DNA of 64,000 nucleotides from Halomonas sp. ALS9 (GCF_001651035.1 NZ_LXRG01000192.1:62001-126000); one strand, 5' to 3'; positions 1 through 9,736 are shown, counted from the first letter of the stretch. Notes: a model not told the origin generated them from the sequence alone. Made by a program: numbers and translations.

Positions 1-181
1 CCCGCTTTGGATCTGGGCACTTGATCAGCGCGTGGTAATCGGCCAAAAAATAGAACGACTGCACGCTGGGGTCTTGACTGGCTTCGATGGCGGGCTTGAT
101 CGCCCCCACATAGTTGCCCAAATGGGGGATGCCGGAAGTGGTGATGCCGGTGAGAACGCGGGTTTTAGCGGTTTGACTCAT
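1..181 (-). CDS. trpS: Tryptophan--tRNA ligase, N-terminal part (cut by window edge)
   Basis: This is the first 60 codons of a class I aminoacyl-tRNA synthetase that charges tRNA-Trp with tryptophan in the cytoplasm. The N-terminus reads [20 protein letters not shown] followed by LGNYVGAI. The PHLGN stretch is the HIGH-like ATP-binding signature, and the [18 protein letters not shown] context is characteristic of TrpS. The ATG at 181 is chosen because family similarity begins right after it. The rest of the gene lies beyond base 1. Two 15-nt direct repeats sit directly in front of the start codon. The assignment is firm despite the truncation. Confidence 0.9.
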   Translation of the reverse strand, partial: MSQTAKTRVLTGITTSGIPHLGNYVGAIKPAIEASQDPSVQSFYFLADYHALIKCPDPKR

Positions 182-183
182 GT

Positions 184-213
184 TTTCAGACTCTTAGCTT
201 TCAGGCTCTTAGG
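184..213. repeat. Two 15-nt tandem repeats upstream of trpS
   Basis: Units at 184-198 (tttcagactcttagc) and 199-213 (tttcaggctcttagg) match at 13 of 15 positions. They abut the trpS start codon, whose own context (tttgactcatg on the plus strand) looks like a further shortened copy. Function unknown. Confidence 0.7.
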
Positions 214-293
214 CAAATAGGACTATCATAACGCGCAGCATGCCGTGTGGCGAATGGCATCCCTGGCATTTAAACAATGCCCCTCACAACTGC

Positions 294-713
294 TTAGTCG
301 CCTGCTCCGCTGGTTCGGCTGGCCCGTTGATAAACGGCAACCGATGTGCCCTCAATGCTGCTATTAGTGCCCATATCGCGTGTTGTAATAGTCACTTCAT
401 CACCACTCACATCAAACGTGACGCCCAACTTATCGAAGGATTCAAATCCCTCGGCGCCAGTTACATCATTTAAAAAATCACTCTCGGTATAAGTAGCGTT
501 AAAGATGCCTTCTAATAACTGACGCCGAGAAGCCATGCTTCTAAACGCCGACAACATGCTTTCTGCGTTCATTTGGGCCTGTACAGAGGCTCGATAATTA
601 CCCGCTAACCGCTCATCAATCAACGCGCTCTGCATGCCTGACATGCCTAGCATCAACGCACCGGCAAGCAGAGCCATAACAATCACTAACGCCGCACCTT
701 GTTGTTGCTTCAT
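294..713 (-). CDS. pilX: PilX-like minor type IV pilin
   Basis: A 139-residue protein with a short positive leader (MKQQQG) followed by the hydrophobic segment AALVIVMALLAGALMLGMSG and the ERLAGNYR stretch that marks PilX N-terminal domains. PilX-type minor pilins sit at the tip complex that primes type IV pilus assembly in the inner membrane. Its ATG overlaps the pilW-like stop codon (ATGA), so the two are translationally coupled. It is the last gene of a four-gene minor pilin operon. No PilY1 adhesin gene follows, although that is its usual partner. At 139 residues it is somewhat short for PilX. Confidence 0.8.
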   Translation of the reverse strand: MKQQQGAALVIVMALLAGALMLGMSGMQSALIDERLAGNYRASVQAQMNAESMLSAFRSMASRRQLLEGIFNATYTESDFLNDVTGAEGFESFDKLGVTFDVSGDEVTITTRDMGTNSSIEGTSVAVYQRASRTSGAGD

Positions 714-1195
714 GAAGTAGGCTCTCGTGATGAGATTGCTTTATTTCGCTCGCTGATAGTAAAGGTGATTTCATCGCACGTCATATTCACGCTTTCTCGG
801 CAATCGCCAAGGGGCAGTGTGATTAAATGAGACACGTCATCGCTGTTGGTTTCGGAAAGCGTTGGGCAATCGGCTTCATCATCAACCTGAGCAAGATCTA
901 AGACAGGTTGGTTTTTAACCTCGTCTTGCAGCACACAATAATAGTCCGTCCCGCTATCAGAGTGACGTCCATCGGACACAATAGCGTAGTCACCAATATT
1001 CCCTTTGCGTCCTGCAGCAGTCAGGGTAGTTACCGCAAAAATTAATGTCTCTTGTTTACGACTGACCTTGTCAACGGTTTGAAACGTTTGAAAAGAGGTT
1101 AAAAAAAGCTGTCCTGCCCCTAAGATAATCACTGCACCTATCGCCATCGCGACCATCAGCTCAACGAGGGTAAAGCCCTTTTGCCTAACTGGCAT
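710..1195 (-). CDS. pilW: PilW-like minor type IV pilin
   Basis: The protein begins MPVRQKGFTLVELMVAMAIG, a class III signal peptide cleaved after G with the +5 glutamate and a hydrophobic alpha-1 helix. Position in the operon and the helix sequence point to PilW, a minor pseudopilin of the type IV pilus initiation complex. The ATG at 1195 is preferred over a GTG three bases upstream because GGAGG sits six bases before it; it overlaps the pilV-like stop (TGATG). About 161 residues is short for PilW proteins, which are often well over 200. Several cysteines in the C-terminal half could form disulfides in the periplasm. Confidence 0.75.
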   Translation of the reverse strand: MPVRQKGFTLVELMVAMAIGAVIILGAGQLFLTSFQTFQTVDKVSRKQETLIFAVTTLTAAGRKGNIGDYAIVSDGRHSDSGTDYYCVLQDEVKNQPVLDLAQVDDEADCPTLSETNSDDVSHLITLPLGDCRESVNMTCDEITFTISERNKAISSREPTS

Positions 1196-1629
1196 CACTC
1201 GCCTCCACCTGTATCAGGAAGGCGAAGCGTATAGGTAAACACATCAGATCCGGTATCGCCTGCCAAGCTACCCAGGCCTACCTCAATGGTAAATTCACAA
1301 CCATCTGATACGATTTTGCTCTCTTGCGCATTCACATTCCGCAAAGGATTTAAATCACTCTCGGCAAACCACTGGGCCTTCCAAGCAGCCTCTACATCAA
1401 TATCTGCACAGCTATCTAAGCCCTCTCTTGCCAGCTCCGCCCACAGCCGCTCTTGCGCATCCACGGCTGCAACACTTGCTAATGAACGCTGGTAGCCAGC
1501 ATTAGCACTTTGCAACGCTTTAAGCTGCATGGCGGCAACCCCGATCAAGCCGATGGAAAGCACCACCAGTGCGATCAAAGCCTCAATTAAACTAAAGCCT
1601 TGCTGCTTTTCCTGTTTACCAGCAAGCAT
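1195..1629 (-). CDS. pilV: PilV-like minor type IV pilin
   Basis: A prepilin with the leader MLAGKQEKQQG and mature start FSLIEALIALVVLSIGLIGV, the extended hydrophobic helix with invariant E5 typical of PilV. It is expected to be processed by PilD and inserted into the inner membrane as part of the minor pilin complex. The ATG at 1629 is favoured because AAAGG lies seven bases upstream; a longer reading from 1647 is possible. It overlaps the end of the preceding pilin gene by 14 bases, which implies coupling. Confidence 0.8.
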   Translation of the reverse strand: MLAGKQEKQQGFSLIEALIALVVLSIGLIGVAAMQLKALQSANAGYQRSLASVAAVDAQERLWAELAREGLDSCADIDVEAAWKAQWFAESDLNPLRNVNAQESKIVSDGCEFTIEVGLGSLAGDTGSDVFTYTLRLPDTGGGE

Positions 1630-2011
1630 CGGGCAACCTTTCGCCACTCGAATTTAGCGTCATATTATTGTCGCAGCCGTCATTCTGATGGGTACTAGCG
1701 GTCAATAAATAGCCGTTACCGCTAACATCTACCGCAATCGTATAGTTGTTTTCGGGAGAGGCCTTACTGATAGGACAATCACTATAGGAGTAAGTCCGCG
1801 TATAACAGCGCTCAAGCTCGGAAGCAGCCTGCATAAGGCCTGCATGGGCATCGGTTCGCACTGATTTTTGCACGTAGCGGGTATAGCTGGGGTAGGCAAT
1901 GGCGGAGACGATGCCGATGATCACCAGCACAATCATTAACTCAATGAGGGTGAAGCCGCGCTGGCCCTTCAGCAAAGAACGGCCAGAAAAAGAGTGGGAG
2001 TCATAAGACAC
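1616..2011 (-). CDS. pilE: PilE-like type IV minor pilin
   Basis: A 131-residue prepilin with a long leader ending KGQRG, then FTLIELMIVLVIIGIVSAIA, the strongest type IV pilin signature of the four. The mature part has a conserved YPSYTRYVQKS stretch and paired cysteines near the C-terminus (GCDNN and DACW) that would close the D-region loop. The start is a GTG at 2011 with AGGAG nine bases upstream. It opens the minor pilin operon. It could be called PilE, or FimU/ComP-like; major pilin function is less likely because of the company it keeps. Confidence 0.8.
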   Translation of the reverse strand: MSYDSHSFSGRSLLKGQRGFTLIELMIVLVIIGIVSAIAYPSYTRYVQKSVRTDAHAGLMQAASELERCYTRTYSYSDCPISKASPENNYTIAVDVSGNGYLLTASTHQNDGCDNNMTLNSSGERLPDACW

Positions 2012-2039
2012 GCGGCTCTGCTCCTGTATTAGTTAGCTC

Positions 2040-2054
2040 ATACTGATTCAGTAT
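2040..2054. promoter_or_regulatory. 15-bp perfect palindrome between ispH and pilE
   Basis: The sequence atactga-t-tcagtat is a perfect dyad located about 30 bp upstream of the pilE-like start and 40 bp downstream of the ispH stop. It could be an operator for the pilin operon. There is no T-tract, so it is not an obvious terminator. Confidence 0.4.
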
Positions 2055-2091
2055 GTCGCAAACCAATACGCATTGCATTCCGCAGTTTATA

Positions 2092-3078
2092 TCAACTGCT
2101 GGCGATCACCTTTTCACGCAGCTCTTTCGGCATAGAGAAAGTAATGGTTTCTTCGCGGCCCTGTAGCTCTTCAGGTAGTGCAGCGCCCATGGTTTGCAAC
2201 TTGGCAATCACGCCTTTGACCAACACTTCAGGGGCACTGGCGCCCGCGGTTACGCCAATGCGTGAAACATTCTCAAGCCACTGCGGGTCAATCTGGTCAG
2301 CGTTGTCGATCAAATAGGCGGGCGTGCCCATACGCTCCGAAAGTTCACGTAAGCGGTTTGAATTTGAGCTGTTGGGGCTGCCTACCACTAACAGTAGATC
2401 GCTTTGGGCGGCTAGCTCGCGTACCGCATCCTGGCGGTTCTGCGTGGCGTAGCAGATATCGTCATTACGCGGCCCCTGAATATCGACAAATTTCTCGCGT
2501 AGCGCACCGATCACCTTGGCGGTGTCATCCATCGACAGCGTGGTTTGGGTCACAAAAGCCAGTTTGGTGGGGTCACTCACCTCCAGCTTGGCGACGTCTT
2601 TTTCGTCTTCTACCAGATAGATCCGGCCACCATGGGAGGTATCGTAACGCCCCATGGTGCCTTCGACTTCCGGGTGGCCTTCATGGCCGATCAGGATGCA
2701 CTCCTGTCCGCGCTTGGCATAGCGAAGCACTTCAAGGTGAACCTTGGTCACTAGCGGGCAGGTGGCGTCGAATACCTTCAAACCCCGCCGTTCCGCATCG
2801 GCCTGCACCGCCCGAGAAACGCCGTGGGCAGAAAAAATGACGATAACATCGTCCGGCACTTCATCCAGCTCTTCAACAAACACGGCCCCACGAGCGCGCA
2901 AGGTTTCTACCACAAAGCGGTTATGGACAACCTCGTGGCGCACATAGATAGGCGGGCCAAACACATCCAGTGCACGATTGACGATATCGATCGCGCGATC
3001 CACACCGGCGCAAAAGCCACGCGGATTGGCTAACTTGATCTGGATGGGCTGGGATTGCGTCGATTGCGTCAGTTGCAT
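2092..3078 (-). CDS. ispH: 4-hydroxy-3-methylbut-2-enyl diphosphate reductase
   Basis: IspH (LytB) performs the last step of the non-mevalonate isoprenoid pathway, reducing HMBPP to IPP and DMAPP with a 4Fe-4S cluster in the cytoplasm. The three cluster cysteines are visible in [10 protein letters not shown] near the N-terminus, [11 protein letters not shown] near residue 100 and [11 protein letters not shown] near residue 200. The ATG at 3078 is chosen over a GTG at 3102 because AAGG lies seven bases before it. The N-terminus ([10 protein letters not shown]) is built from 9-nt direct repeats. fkpB lies just upstream on the same strand, the usual fkpB-ispH pairing. Confidence 0.96.
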   Translation of the reverse strand: MQLTQSTQSQPIQIKLANPRGFCAGVDRAIDIVNRALDVFGPPIYVRHEVVHNRFVVETLRARGAVFVEELDEVPDDVIVIFSAHGVSRAVQADAERRGLKVFDATCPLVTKVHLEVLRYAKRGQECILIGHEGHPEVEGTMGRYDTSHGGRIYLVEDEKDVAKLEVSDPTKLAFVTQTTLSMDDTAKVIGALREKFVDIQGPRNDDICYATQNRQDAVRELAAQSDLLLVVGSPNSSNSNRLRELSERMGTPAYLIDNADQIDPQWLENVSRIGVTAGASAPEVLVKGVIAKLQTMGAALPEELQGREETITFSMPKELREKVIASS

Positions 3079-3079
3079 A
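3053..3079. repeat. 9-nt direct repeats across the ispH start codon
   Basis: Units gattgcgtc (3053-3061), gattgcgtc (3062-3070) and the decayed agttgcata (3071-3079) run in tandem, and the last contains the complement of the ispH start codon. They encode the QLT-QST-QSQ run at the N-terminus, ahead of the conserved IspH domain. Confidence 0.65.
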
Positions 3080-3115
3080 GTAGCGCCTTGATGCGTAAGC
3101 ACATCGCTTAGTGAA

Positions 3116-3562
3116 TTAATGCGTTGTCACCGGTTTGACGTCGAGCACTTCGACTTCAAACACCAGGGTACGCCCTGCCAGTGGGTGATTGAAGTCCACT
3201 TCAATGCGCTCACCGTCAATGGTTTTGACCACACCGGGCAATTCCGTTCCCGCTTTATCGGCAAACGACATCACCATGCCAATTTCCGGGACTTCATCAC
3301 CAAAATCAGCCCGCTTCAGGGTCTGAATATTTTGCGGGTTGTGCTGGCCGAACGCATGTTCAGGGGTTATCTGAAAGGTTGCCTCTTGGCCTGCGGACAT
3401 GCCTTTAATAGGGTGTTCAAAACCGGGCGGCAAATTGCCGTCGCCAAACTCAAAGGTAGCCGGCGCTTTGTCTTTAGTGGAGTCCACTAAGGTGCCGTCT
3501 TCGAGCTTTAAGGTGAAGTGCAGCGTCACTTCCATACCGTCATCAATCAAATAGTCGCTCAT
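3116..3562 (-). CDS. fkpB: FKBP-type peptidyl-prolyl isomerase, SlpA/FkpB type
   Basis: A 148-residue cytoplasmic prolyl isomerase of the SlyD/SlpA class. The N-terminal FKBP strand reads [18 protein letters not shown], followed by the insert-in-flap region with [19 protein letters not shown] and the C-terminal [17 protein letters not shown] signature. The ATG at 3562 has GAGGG five bases upstream and is preferred to a TTG at 3574. It lies between lspA and ispH in the order conserved in many gammaproteobacteria. It lacks the His-rich tail of SlyD, which supports SlpA/FkpB. Confidence 0.93.
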   Translation of the reverse strand: MSDYLIDDGMEVTLHFTLKLEDGTLVDSTKDKAPATFEFGDGNLPPGFEHPIKGMSAGQEATFQITPEHAFGQHNPQNIQTLKRADFGDEVPEIGMVMSFADKAGTELPGVVKTIDGERIEVDFNHPLAGRTLVFEVEVLDVKPVTTH

Positions 3563-3595
3563 GTCAGCCCTCAATGTACCTTTCTAAACGTTCGA

Positions 3596-4153
3596 TTAAT
3601 GGGCAGCCCCGTGCGCTTTTTTACGCCGCCGCTCACCCATAATGGATTCCCAGATTAAGGCGACCGCCCCCAGGGTAATCGCAATATCGGCCACGTTAAA
3701 CGCGGGGTAGTACCACCCCGCTGCGTGGAAAGACAGAAAATCGACCACGTAACCATGCACCAGGCGGTCGTAGAGATTGCCCAGCGCGCCACCGATAATC
3801 AGCGGCAACGCTATCGCCAGCAGTTTTTCGTCGTTCTTGATCCGCGCAAGCCACACCGTCAGCGCCACGCTGGCACCCACGGCAATCAAGGCGAAGAACC
3901 AGCGCTGCCAGCCGGGATGGGTAGCTAAAAAGCTGAACGCAGCGCCCGTGTTGTGCAGCAGCGTCAGGTTAAAAAAAGGCAACACCTCTACCGGCTGTGC
4001 ATAACCCAACTGGCTACTGGCCACATATTTAGTGGCCAGATCCAAGACAATGACCACCACCGCCAGCCACAGCCAGCGCAACGGCCGCTGCATCGGCGGC
4101 CGTGCGTTTGTATCGCTAGGTGTGTCTTTGCTAGGCATGTTTTTATCAAGCAT
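3596..4153 (-). CDS. lspA: Lipoprotein signal peptidase (signal peptidase II)
   Basis: LspA cleaves the signal peptide of diacylglyceryl-modified prolipoproteins in the inner membrane. The sequence has four membrane segments, the conserved LDLATKYVA near the N-terminus, [10 protein letters not shown], and the two catalytic aspartates in [15 protein letters not shown] and FNVADIAI. The ATG at 4153 overlaps the ileS stop by eight bases, giving about 185 residues, normal for the family; upstream in-frame codons lie inside ileS. A short Ser/Thr-rich N-terminal tail precedes the first helix. Confidence 0.95.
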   Translation of the reverse strand: MLDKNMPSKDTPSDTNARPPMQRPLRWLWLAVVVIVLDLATKYVASSQLGYAQPVEVLPFFNLTLLHNTGAAFSFLATHPGWQRWFFALIAVGASVALTVWLARIKNDEKLLAIALPLIIGGALGNLYDRLVHGYVVDFLSFHAAGWYYPAFNVADIAITLGAVALIWESIMGERRRKKAHGAAH

Positions 4154-6983
4154 AGTAGCGAATCTCACCGCTTCCCTCGGGGAGGTTGCTGATACAGCGA
4201 CCACATAGATCCGGATGATCAGCATGAGTGCCTACGTCAGGGCGATGGTGCCAGCAGCGTTCGCACTTGGTGTTACCACTTACTTTAACCGCGACTTTCA
4301 AGCCTTCAAGCTCTGTCGCTTCCGCGTCTACATCACCGGCCTCAGCAAGCGGTTTCAGCGTCACTTCGCTGGTAAGCATCACAAAGCGCAGCTCGTCGCC
4401 CAGTTTGGTCAGCATCGCCTGCAGCTCGTCGCTGACATACAAGGTGACTTCAGCCGCCAGGCTGCCTTTAATCACTTTGGCATTACGGGCATCTTCCAGG
4501 CACTTGTTGACCGAGTGCTTGACCTCTAGCACCTGTTCCCAGAAAGCACGGCCCAGCTCGGCGTTATCATCCAAACGGCCCAGGTCAGTGTAATAGGTCT
4601 CCAGCAGCACGCTGTCGCCGCGCTTACCGGGGATATTCTCGTGAATCTCCTCAGCGGTGAAGGAGAGGATCGGCGCGATCCAGCGGCTCAGCGCTTCCAC
4701 TACATGATAGAGCGCGGTTTGCGCACTACGCCGGGCCAGTGAATCGGCCTGGGTGGTGTATTGGCGGTCTTTGATCACATCTAAGTAGAAGCCACCCAAC
4801 TCCCGGGCGCAGAAGCCGTGCACCTGCTGGTACACATCAAGGAAGCGGTACTCCTCGTAGGCTTTTTCGATCCGCGCCTGCAGCTGGTAAGCACGATCCA
4901 CCACCCACTGATCCAGCGCCAGCATATCGCCAAACGCCACCTGGTTCTGCTCTGGGTCGAAGCCGCTAAGGTTCGAGAGCAGGAAACGGGCGGTGTTACG
5001 AATCCGCCGGTACACATCCGAGGTGCGCTTCAGAATTTCGTCTGACACCGCCATTTCCCCGGAGTAGTCGGTGGAAGCGACCCATAGGCGCAGAATATCG
5101 CCGCCCAACTTATCCATCACTTCCTGGGGCGCGACCACGTTACCTAGTGATTTGGACTGCTTGCGCCCCTGGGAGTCGACGGTAAAACCATGGGTTAGCA
5201 GCTGACGATACGGCGGATGGCCATCAATGGCTGAGCCGGTCAGCAGCGACGAATGGAACCAGCCACGGTGCTGGTCGGAGCCTTCCAGGTAGAGATCCGC
5301 CCGCGGGCCGCTTTCATGGCCATGGGGGTGCGAGCCGCGCAGTACGTGACGGTGGGTGGTGCCAGAGTCGAACCAGACATCAAGCGTATCGGTGACTTTG
5401 TCGTACTCCGCGGCTTCTGCGCCCAGCAGCTCTGCCGGGTCGAGTTTGAACCAGGCGTCGATGCCCTCTTGCTCAACGCGCTTGGCCGCCTCTTCCATCA
5501 GCTCCACGGTGCGCGGGTGCAGCTCGCCGGTTTGCTTATGCAAGAAGAACGGGATCGGCACGCCCCAGTTACGCTGGCGGGAGATACACCAATCCGGGCG
5601 ATTGGCAATCATGCTATGCAGACGCGCCTGGCCCCAGGCAGGCGTAAATGCTGTCGCTTCAATACCTTCCAAGGCACGCTCGCGCAGGGTTTTACCGTCT
5701 TTGCCTTGAATATCCATACCCACAAACCACTGCGCCGTGGCACGGTAGATCACCGGTGTTTTGTGGCGCCAGCAGTGCATATAGCTGTGCTTGATGGGGA
5801 TATGCGCCATCAGCGCATTGACTTCGCGCAGTTTTTCAACAATCTGCGGGTTGGCCTTCCAGATCATCTGGCCGCCGAAGAACGGCAGGTCATCAACGTA
5901 AACGCCGTTGCCCTGCACCGGGTTGAGCATGTCGTCAAACTCCATGCCATGCTCGCGGCAGGTGATAAAGTCATCCATACCGTAGGAAGGCGCGGAGTGA
6001 ACGATACCGGTGCTACCCACTTCAGACTCGACGTACTCTGCCAGATAGACGGGCGAGAGGCGGTCATAAAAAGGATGACGGAAATTGATCAGATCGAGAT
6101 TTTTGCCCTGCGTGGTAGCAATCACTTCTCCCTGCAACTCAAAGCGTTCCAAGCAGCTTTCCACCAGCTCTTCCGCCAGCAGCAGCAAACGCTCGCCGGT
6201 ATCCACCAGTGCATAAGTAAACTCAGGGTGAACGTTCAGCGCTTGGTTAGCCGGAATCGTCCACGGCGTGGTAGTCCAGATAACCACAGCGGCCGGTTTC
6301 GTCAATTCGGTTAACCCGAAGGCAGCGGCCAGCTTATCGGCATCTTCCACCGGGAAGGCGACATCGATGGCGTCAGACTTCTTATCGGCGTACTCAACTT
6401 CGGCTTCCGCCAGCGCCGAGCCGCAGTCAAAGCACCAATTAACCGGCTTCAGGCCTTTAAACACATAGCCTGCATCGACCATCTCGGCCAGCGCGCGAAT
6501 CTCGCCCGCTTCATTGGCGAAATCCATGGTGCGGTAGGGGTTATCCCAATCACCAATAATGCCCAAGCGCACGAAGTCGGCCAGTTGGGTTTCAATCTGC
6601 GCACCGGCGTATTCACGGCATAACTCACGCGCTTTACTGGGCTCAAGGTGCTTACCGTGGGTAGTTTCTACCTTGTGCTCGATAGGCAGGCCGTGGCAGT
6701 CCCAACCTGGCACATAAGGGGCATCAAAACCGGCTAAGTTTTTTGACTTAACGATAATATCTTTAAGAATTTTATTAACGGCGTGACCAATATGAATACT
6801 GCCGTTGGCGTAGGGAGGGCCATCGTGCAGCACAAACAGCGGCGCACCGGCGCGCGCTTCGCGCAGGCGCTGGTAAATGTTCATATCCTGCCACTGGGAA
6901 ACCCGCCCCGGCTCTTGCTTCGGCAACATGCCGCGCATGGGGAAGTCAGTTTCAGGCAAATTCAGCGTGTGCTTATAATCCAT
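4146..6983 (-). CDS. ileS: Isoleucine--tRNA ligase
   Basis: A class I synthetase charging tRNA-Ile and editing mis-activated valine. The N-terminus [18 protein letters not shown] matches the family, and this fixes the ATG at 6983 (945 residues); an in-frame extension of 57 codons upstream lies inside ribF and is rejected. The HIGH motif is in [12 protein letters not shown] near residue 62 and the KMSKS motif appears as KQSKS near residue 607. A C-terminal zinc site is formed by CERCWHH and LCGRC. It sits directly between ribF and lspA, as is common in proteobacteria. Confidence 0.97.
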   Translation of the reverse strand: MDYKHTLNLPETDFPMRGMLPKQEPGRVSQWQDMNIYQRLREARAGAPLFVLHDGPPYANGSIHIGHAVNKILKDIIVKSKNLAGFDAPYVPGWDCHGLPIEHKVETTHGKHLEPSKARELCREYAGAQIETQLADFVRLGIIGDWDNPYRTMDFANEAGEIRALAEMVDAGYVFKGLKPVNWCFDCGSALAEAEVEYADKKSDAIDVAFPVEDADKLAAAFGLTELTKPAAVVIWTTTPWTIPANQALNVHPEFTYALVDTGERLLLLAEELVESCLERFELQGEVIATTQGKNLDLINFRHPFYDRLSPVYLAEYVESEVGSTGIVHSAPSYGMDDFITCREHGMEFDDMLNPVQGNGVYVDDLPFFGGQMIWKANPQIVEKLREVNALMAHIPIKHSYMHCWRHKTPVIYRATAQWFVGMDIQGKDGKTLRERALEGIEATAFTPAWGQARLHSMIANRPDWCISRQRNWGVPIPFFLHKQTGELHPRTVELMEEAAKRVEQEGIDAWFKLDPAELLGAEAAEYDKVTDTLDVWFDSGTTHRHVLRGSHPHGHESGPRADLYLEGSDQHRGWFHSSLLTGSAIDGHPPYRQLLTHGFTVDSQGRKQSKSLGNVVAPQEVMDKLGGDILRLWVASTDYSGEMAVSDEILKRTSDVYRRIRNTARFLLSNLSGFDPEQNQVAFGDMLALDQWVVDRAYQLQARIEKAYEEYRFLDVYQQVHGFCARELGGFYLDVIKDRQYTTQADSLARRSAQTALYHVVEALSRWIAPILSFTAEEIHENIPGKRGDSVLLETYYTDLGRLDDNAELGRAFWEQVLEVKHSVNKCLEDARNAKVIKGSLAAEVTLYVSDELQAMLTKLGDELRFVMLTSEVTLKPLAEAGDVDAEATELEGLKVAVKVSGNTKCERCWHHRPDVGTHADHPDLCGRCISNLPEGSGEIRYYA

Positions 6984-6990
6984 GGTCTGG

Positions 6991-8085
6991 TCAGCCGTTG
7001 TTAGCATCGGCGTCATCCGCCGAAGAAGAATCAAAAGAAATCGTATCACGCCCAAGCGGGGCCGAGGCCAGCGGAAGAGAATAGTCTTGCTTACCCTCGT
7101 CTTGCTCAGCATCGTCTTGCTTAACATCGTGGCGCTGAGCACTGTTTTTCTCACCCATCGCCGCCGTTAGATAGTGACGAGCGCGGGCCTGATCACGTTC
7201 AATTTGCACTTTGAGCGCTTCAAGGCCGTCAAACTTCACCTCGCCCCGCAGCCGTGCGCAGGGAAATACCGTCATGCGTTGGCCGTAAAGATCACCATTA
7301 AAATCCAGCAGGTGTACCTCTAGCGTCGGCCGATCTGAACCCACCGTGGGGCGGAAGCCCACATTCGCCACCGCCGGGTAGCGCTCACCGTTTTCAAGTA
7401 CCGCCATGACCGCGAAGACCCCCCGCAGCGTTAATGGCTGGGGCATCAGCGGCAAGTTGGCGGTAGGTACGCCAATGGTGCGCCCCAACTGCTGGTCACG
7501 CACTACGCGCCCGTCTAATGAGTAGGCGCGGCCCAGCAAACGCGCTGCAGCAGAAAAATTGCCACTGGCCAGCAATGTGCGAACCCGCGTACTGGAAACG
7601 CGTTCGTCATCCACGGTAAAGGTGCGGGTGTGTTCAACCCCGAAGCCCTGTTCACGCCCCACTTCTGCTAGCAGCGCGAAATCGCCGCGGCGATCGCAGC
7701 CAAAGCGGAAATCATCGCCCACCACTAAGTGCTTAACGCCAAGCCCATCAATCAAAACCTGGTCGATAAACTCATGCCCGGTGAGGCTGCGCAGTGCATC
7801 GTTAAACGGCAGAACCAGCACTTGCTCGGCGCCAAAGTCGCGCAATAGCCGCACTTTCTCACGTAGCCGGGTTAAACGCGGCGGCGCTTGATCACCGGCA
7901 AAAAACTCTCTCGGTTGGGGCTCGAACACCACAACGGTCAGCGGCACACTCCAGCGCGCCGCATGCTCACGGCACTGCTGCAGGATGGCTTGATGGCCAC
8001 GATGCACCCCATCGAAATTTCCAATGGTCGCAACGCAGCCACGATGAGCCGCTTTTAGGTTGTGCAGACCTCGAATGACGCGCAT
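6991..8085 (-). CDS. ribF: Bifunctional riboflavin kinase / FAD synthetase
   Basis: RibF makes FMN from riboflavin and FAD from FMN. The N-terminal FMN adenylyltransferase domain shows [13 protein letters not shown] near residue 20 and a conserved [14 protein letters not shown], and the C-terminal riboflavin kinase domain starts near residue 185 with [11 protein letters not shown]. At 364 residues it is about 50 longer than usual. The extra C-terminal tail is hydrophilic and contains pentapeptide repeats ([15 protein letters not shown]) encoded by a 15-nt tandem repeat. The stop lies only seven bases before the ileS start. GAGG precedes the ATG. Confidence 0.95.
   Translation of the reverse strand: MRVIRGLHNLKAAHRGCVATIGNFDGVHRGHQAILQQCREHAARWSVPLTVVVFEPQPREFFAGDQAPPRLTRLREKVRLLRDFGAEQVLVLPFNDALRSLTGHEFIDQVLIDGLGVKHLVVGDDFRFGCDRRGDFALLAEVGREQGFGVEHTRTFTVDDERVSSTRVRTLLASGNFSAAARLLGRAYSLDGRVVRDQQLGRTIGVPTANLPLMPQPLTLRGVFAVMAVLENGERYPAVANVGFRPTVGSDRPTLEVHLLDFNGDLYGQRMTVFPCARLRGEVKFDGLEALKVQIERDQARARHYLTAAMGEKNSAQRHDVKQDDAEQDEGKQDYSLPLASAPLGRDTISFDSSSADDADANNG
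7083..7142. repeat. 15-nt tandem repeat inside the 3' end of ribF
   Basis: Four units are visible: 7083-7097, 7098-7112, 7113-7127 and 7128-7142, with core cgtcttgcttaacat on the plus strand. The first three are close and the fourth (cgtggcgctgagcac) is decayed. They encode the D-x-K/E-Q-D pentapeptides of the extended RibF tail. Confidence 0.8.
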
Positions 8086-8149
8086 GGCACCTCAGCCGTT
8101 GGAGGATATAAAGCCTCTGATTATAACGAACACGCCCGGCGGGGTGCAG

Positions 8150-9733
8150 TTACGATTGCATTTTAAAATGACGAATGCGCAAACCCAGCGCCGCCAGCCA
8201 GGCAAAGTAGAGCGAGCCGCCCAGTACCACTAAGCCTGCAACCCAGCTTACCCGCTGCCAAAGGCCAAAGGTAAGCCACGCCTGCCAGTCAGGCGCCACA
8301 AAATAGAGTGCTGCACACATTAACCCACTACCCCCTATTAACTGCACCGCATACCGCTTCCAACCGGGTTGAAAGACCAGCACTCCCTGCTTATGCAGCA
8401 AGTAGCCCAGCAGGCCAGCGTTTAGGAATGCAGAAAGCGCGGTGGCTAGCGCCAACCCGGCATGCGCCAGCGGCCAAATCAGCAGTAGGTTTAACAGCAT
8501 ATTCGCGACCATGGCGATAATACCCACCTTTACCGGCGTCTTGGTGTCTTGGCGGGCAAAAAAGCCCGGCGCCAATACTTTGATCAGCATAAAGGCCACC
8601 AAGCCGAAGGCATAAGCGCGCAGGCTCATGGCCGCCATTTGGATGTCGTTATCGGTCATCGCCCCGTAATGGAACAGGGTAATCAGCAGCGGCTCGGCCA
8701 ATACCGCCAGCGCCAGCGCTGCGGGCAAGCCTAACAGCAATACAATACGGATAGCCCAATCGAGCATCGCCGCAAAGTGCTCTTTGGACTGGTCAGCATG
8801 GCGTTTAGACAGCGCAGGTAGAATCACCGTGCCAATCGCCACCCCAAACACGCCCAGCGGCAGCTCCACCAAGCGATCCGAATAGTAGAGCCACGACACG
8901 CTGCCCGCCGTCAGCAGTGACGCCAAAACGGTATCCAACAGCAGGTTCATTTGCGAGACCGACACCCCAAACAGCGCAGGCCCCATAAGCTTCAGTATGC
9001 GCCGCACGCCCTCATGGGCAAAATTTGGCCAGGGCGTGGGCATCAATCCCAGGCGCAGTAAAAACGGCACCTGAAACACCAGCTGGGCCGCCCCGGCGAT
9101 CAGCACGCCCCAGGCCAGCGCCATAGCGGGCTCTTCCATTAACGGCATTAAAAACAGCGCCGCACCAATCAGCGAAAGGTTCAGCAGCACCGGGGTAAAC
9201 GCGGGTACCGCAAAGCGGTTCCAAGTGTTCAGCACACTGCCTGAAAACGCGGTGAGCGAAATTAGCAATAAATAGGGAAACGTTAAGCGCAGCATATCCG
9301 CGGTCAGCGCTAGCTTTTCCGGCTCACTGCCAAAACCAGGGGCAAATACCCAAATCAGCCACGGCGAACAAAGCATGGCTACGGCGGTAATCAGCGCCAG
9401 CACTGCCGTTAAACTACCCGCAGTCGCATTCAGCAGCGCGCGAATCTCTTCACGGCTGCGCTGGGTAGAGTATTCTGAAAGCACAGGCACAAAGGCTTGG
9501 TTAAACGCCCCTTCGGCAAACAGACGGCGCAGAAAGTTAGGTATCTTAAACGCCACGAAAAACGCATCGGCGCCATCCCCTGCCCCCAATAAGGTCGCGA
9601 TGACTACATCGCGCGCCAGCCCCATCACCCTCGACAGCATGGTCATGGCACTGACTACAAGCCCAGAGCGCATTAGCCCGCGGCGGACTATGGTGGTGTT
9701 TGGGGGCGTATCGAGTGTTTTCTTAGCTGTCAT
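8150..9733 (-). CDS. murJ: Lipid II flippase MurJ
   Basis: A 527-residue MOP-superfamily membrane protein (MurJ/MviN) that moves lipid II across the inner membrane for peptidoglycan synthesis. Fourteen or so hydrophobic segments follow an N-terminal MLSRVMGLARDVVIATLLGAG with the family's RxxGxxRD motif. ADAFFVAFKIPNFLRRLFAEGAFNQAFVPV is the characteristic loop that follows, with the conserved NFLRRLFAEGAF core. It lies between rpsT and ribF as in many gammaproteobacteria. The ATG at 9733 is preceded by an eleven-unit array of 13-15 nt repeats in place of ordinary leader sequence. Confidence 0.95.
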   Translation of the reverse strand: MTAKKTLDTPPNTTIVRRGLMRSGLVVSAMTMLSRVMGLARDVVIATLLGAGDGADAFFVAFKIPNFLRRLFAEGAFNQAFVPVLSEYSTQRSREEIRALLNATAGSLTAVLALITAVAMLCSPWLIWVFAPGFGSEPEKLALTADMLRLTFPYLLLISLTAFSGSVLNTWNRFAVPAFTPVLLNLSLIGAALFLMPLMEEPAMALAWGVLIAGAAQLVFQVPFLLRLGLMPTPWPNFAHEGVRRILKLMGPALFGVSVSQMNLLLDTVLASLLTAGSVSWLYYSDRLVELPLGVFGVAIGTVILPALSKRHADQSKEHFAAMLDWAIRIVLLLGLPAALALAVLAEPLLITLFHYGAMTDNDIQMAAMSLRAYAFGLVAFMLIKVLAPGFFARQDTKTPVKVGIIAMVANMLLNLLLIWPLAHAGLALATALSAFLNAGLLGYLLHKQGVLVFQPGWKRYAVQLIGGSGLMCAALYFVAPDWQAWLTFGLWQRVSWVAGLVVLGGSLYFAWLAALGLRIRHFKMQS

Positions 9734-9736
9734 GAG

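Noticed and set aside
5253..6314. Long plus-strand open frame of about 350 codons antisense to ileS
   Set aside because: The minus strand encodes an intact isoleucyl-tRNA synthetase; the antisense frame has no ribosome-binding site or family features and is a codon-bias shadow.
6984..7154. 57-residue N-terminal extension of IleS
   Set aside because: It lies inside ribF, is made of translated repeats, and the family N-terminus begins at the Met encoded at 6983.
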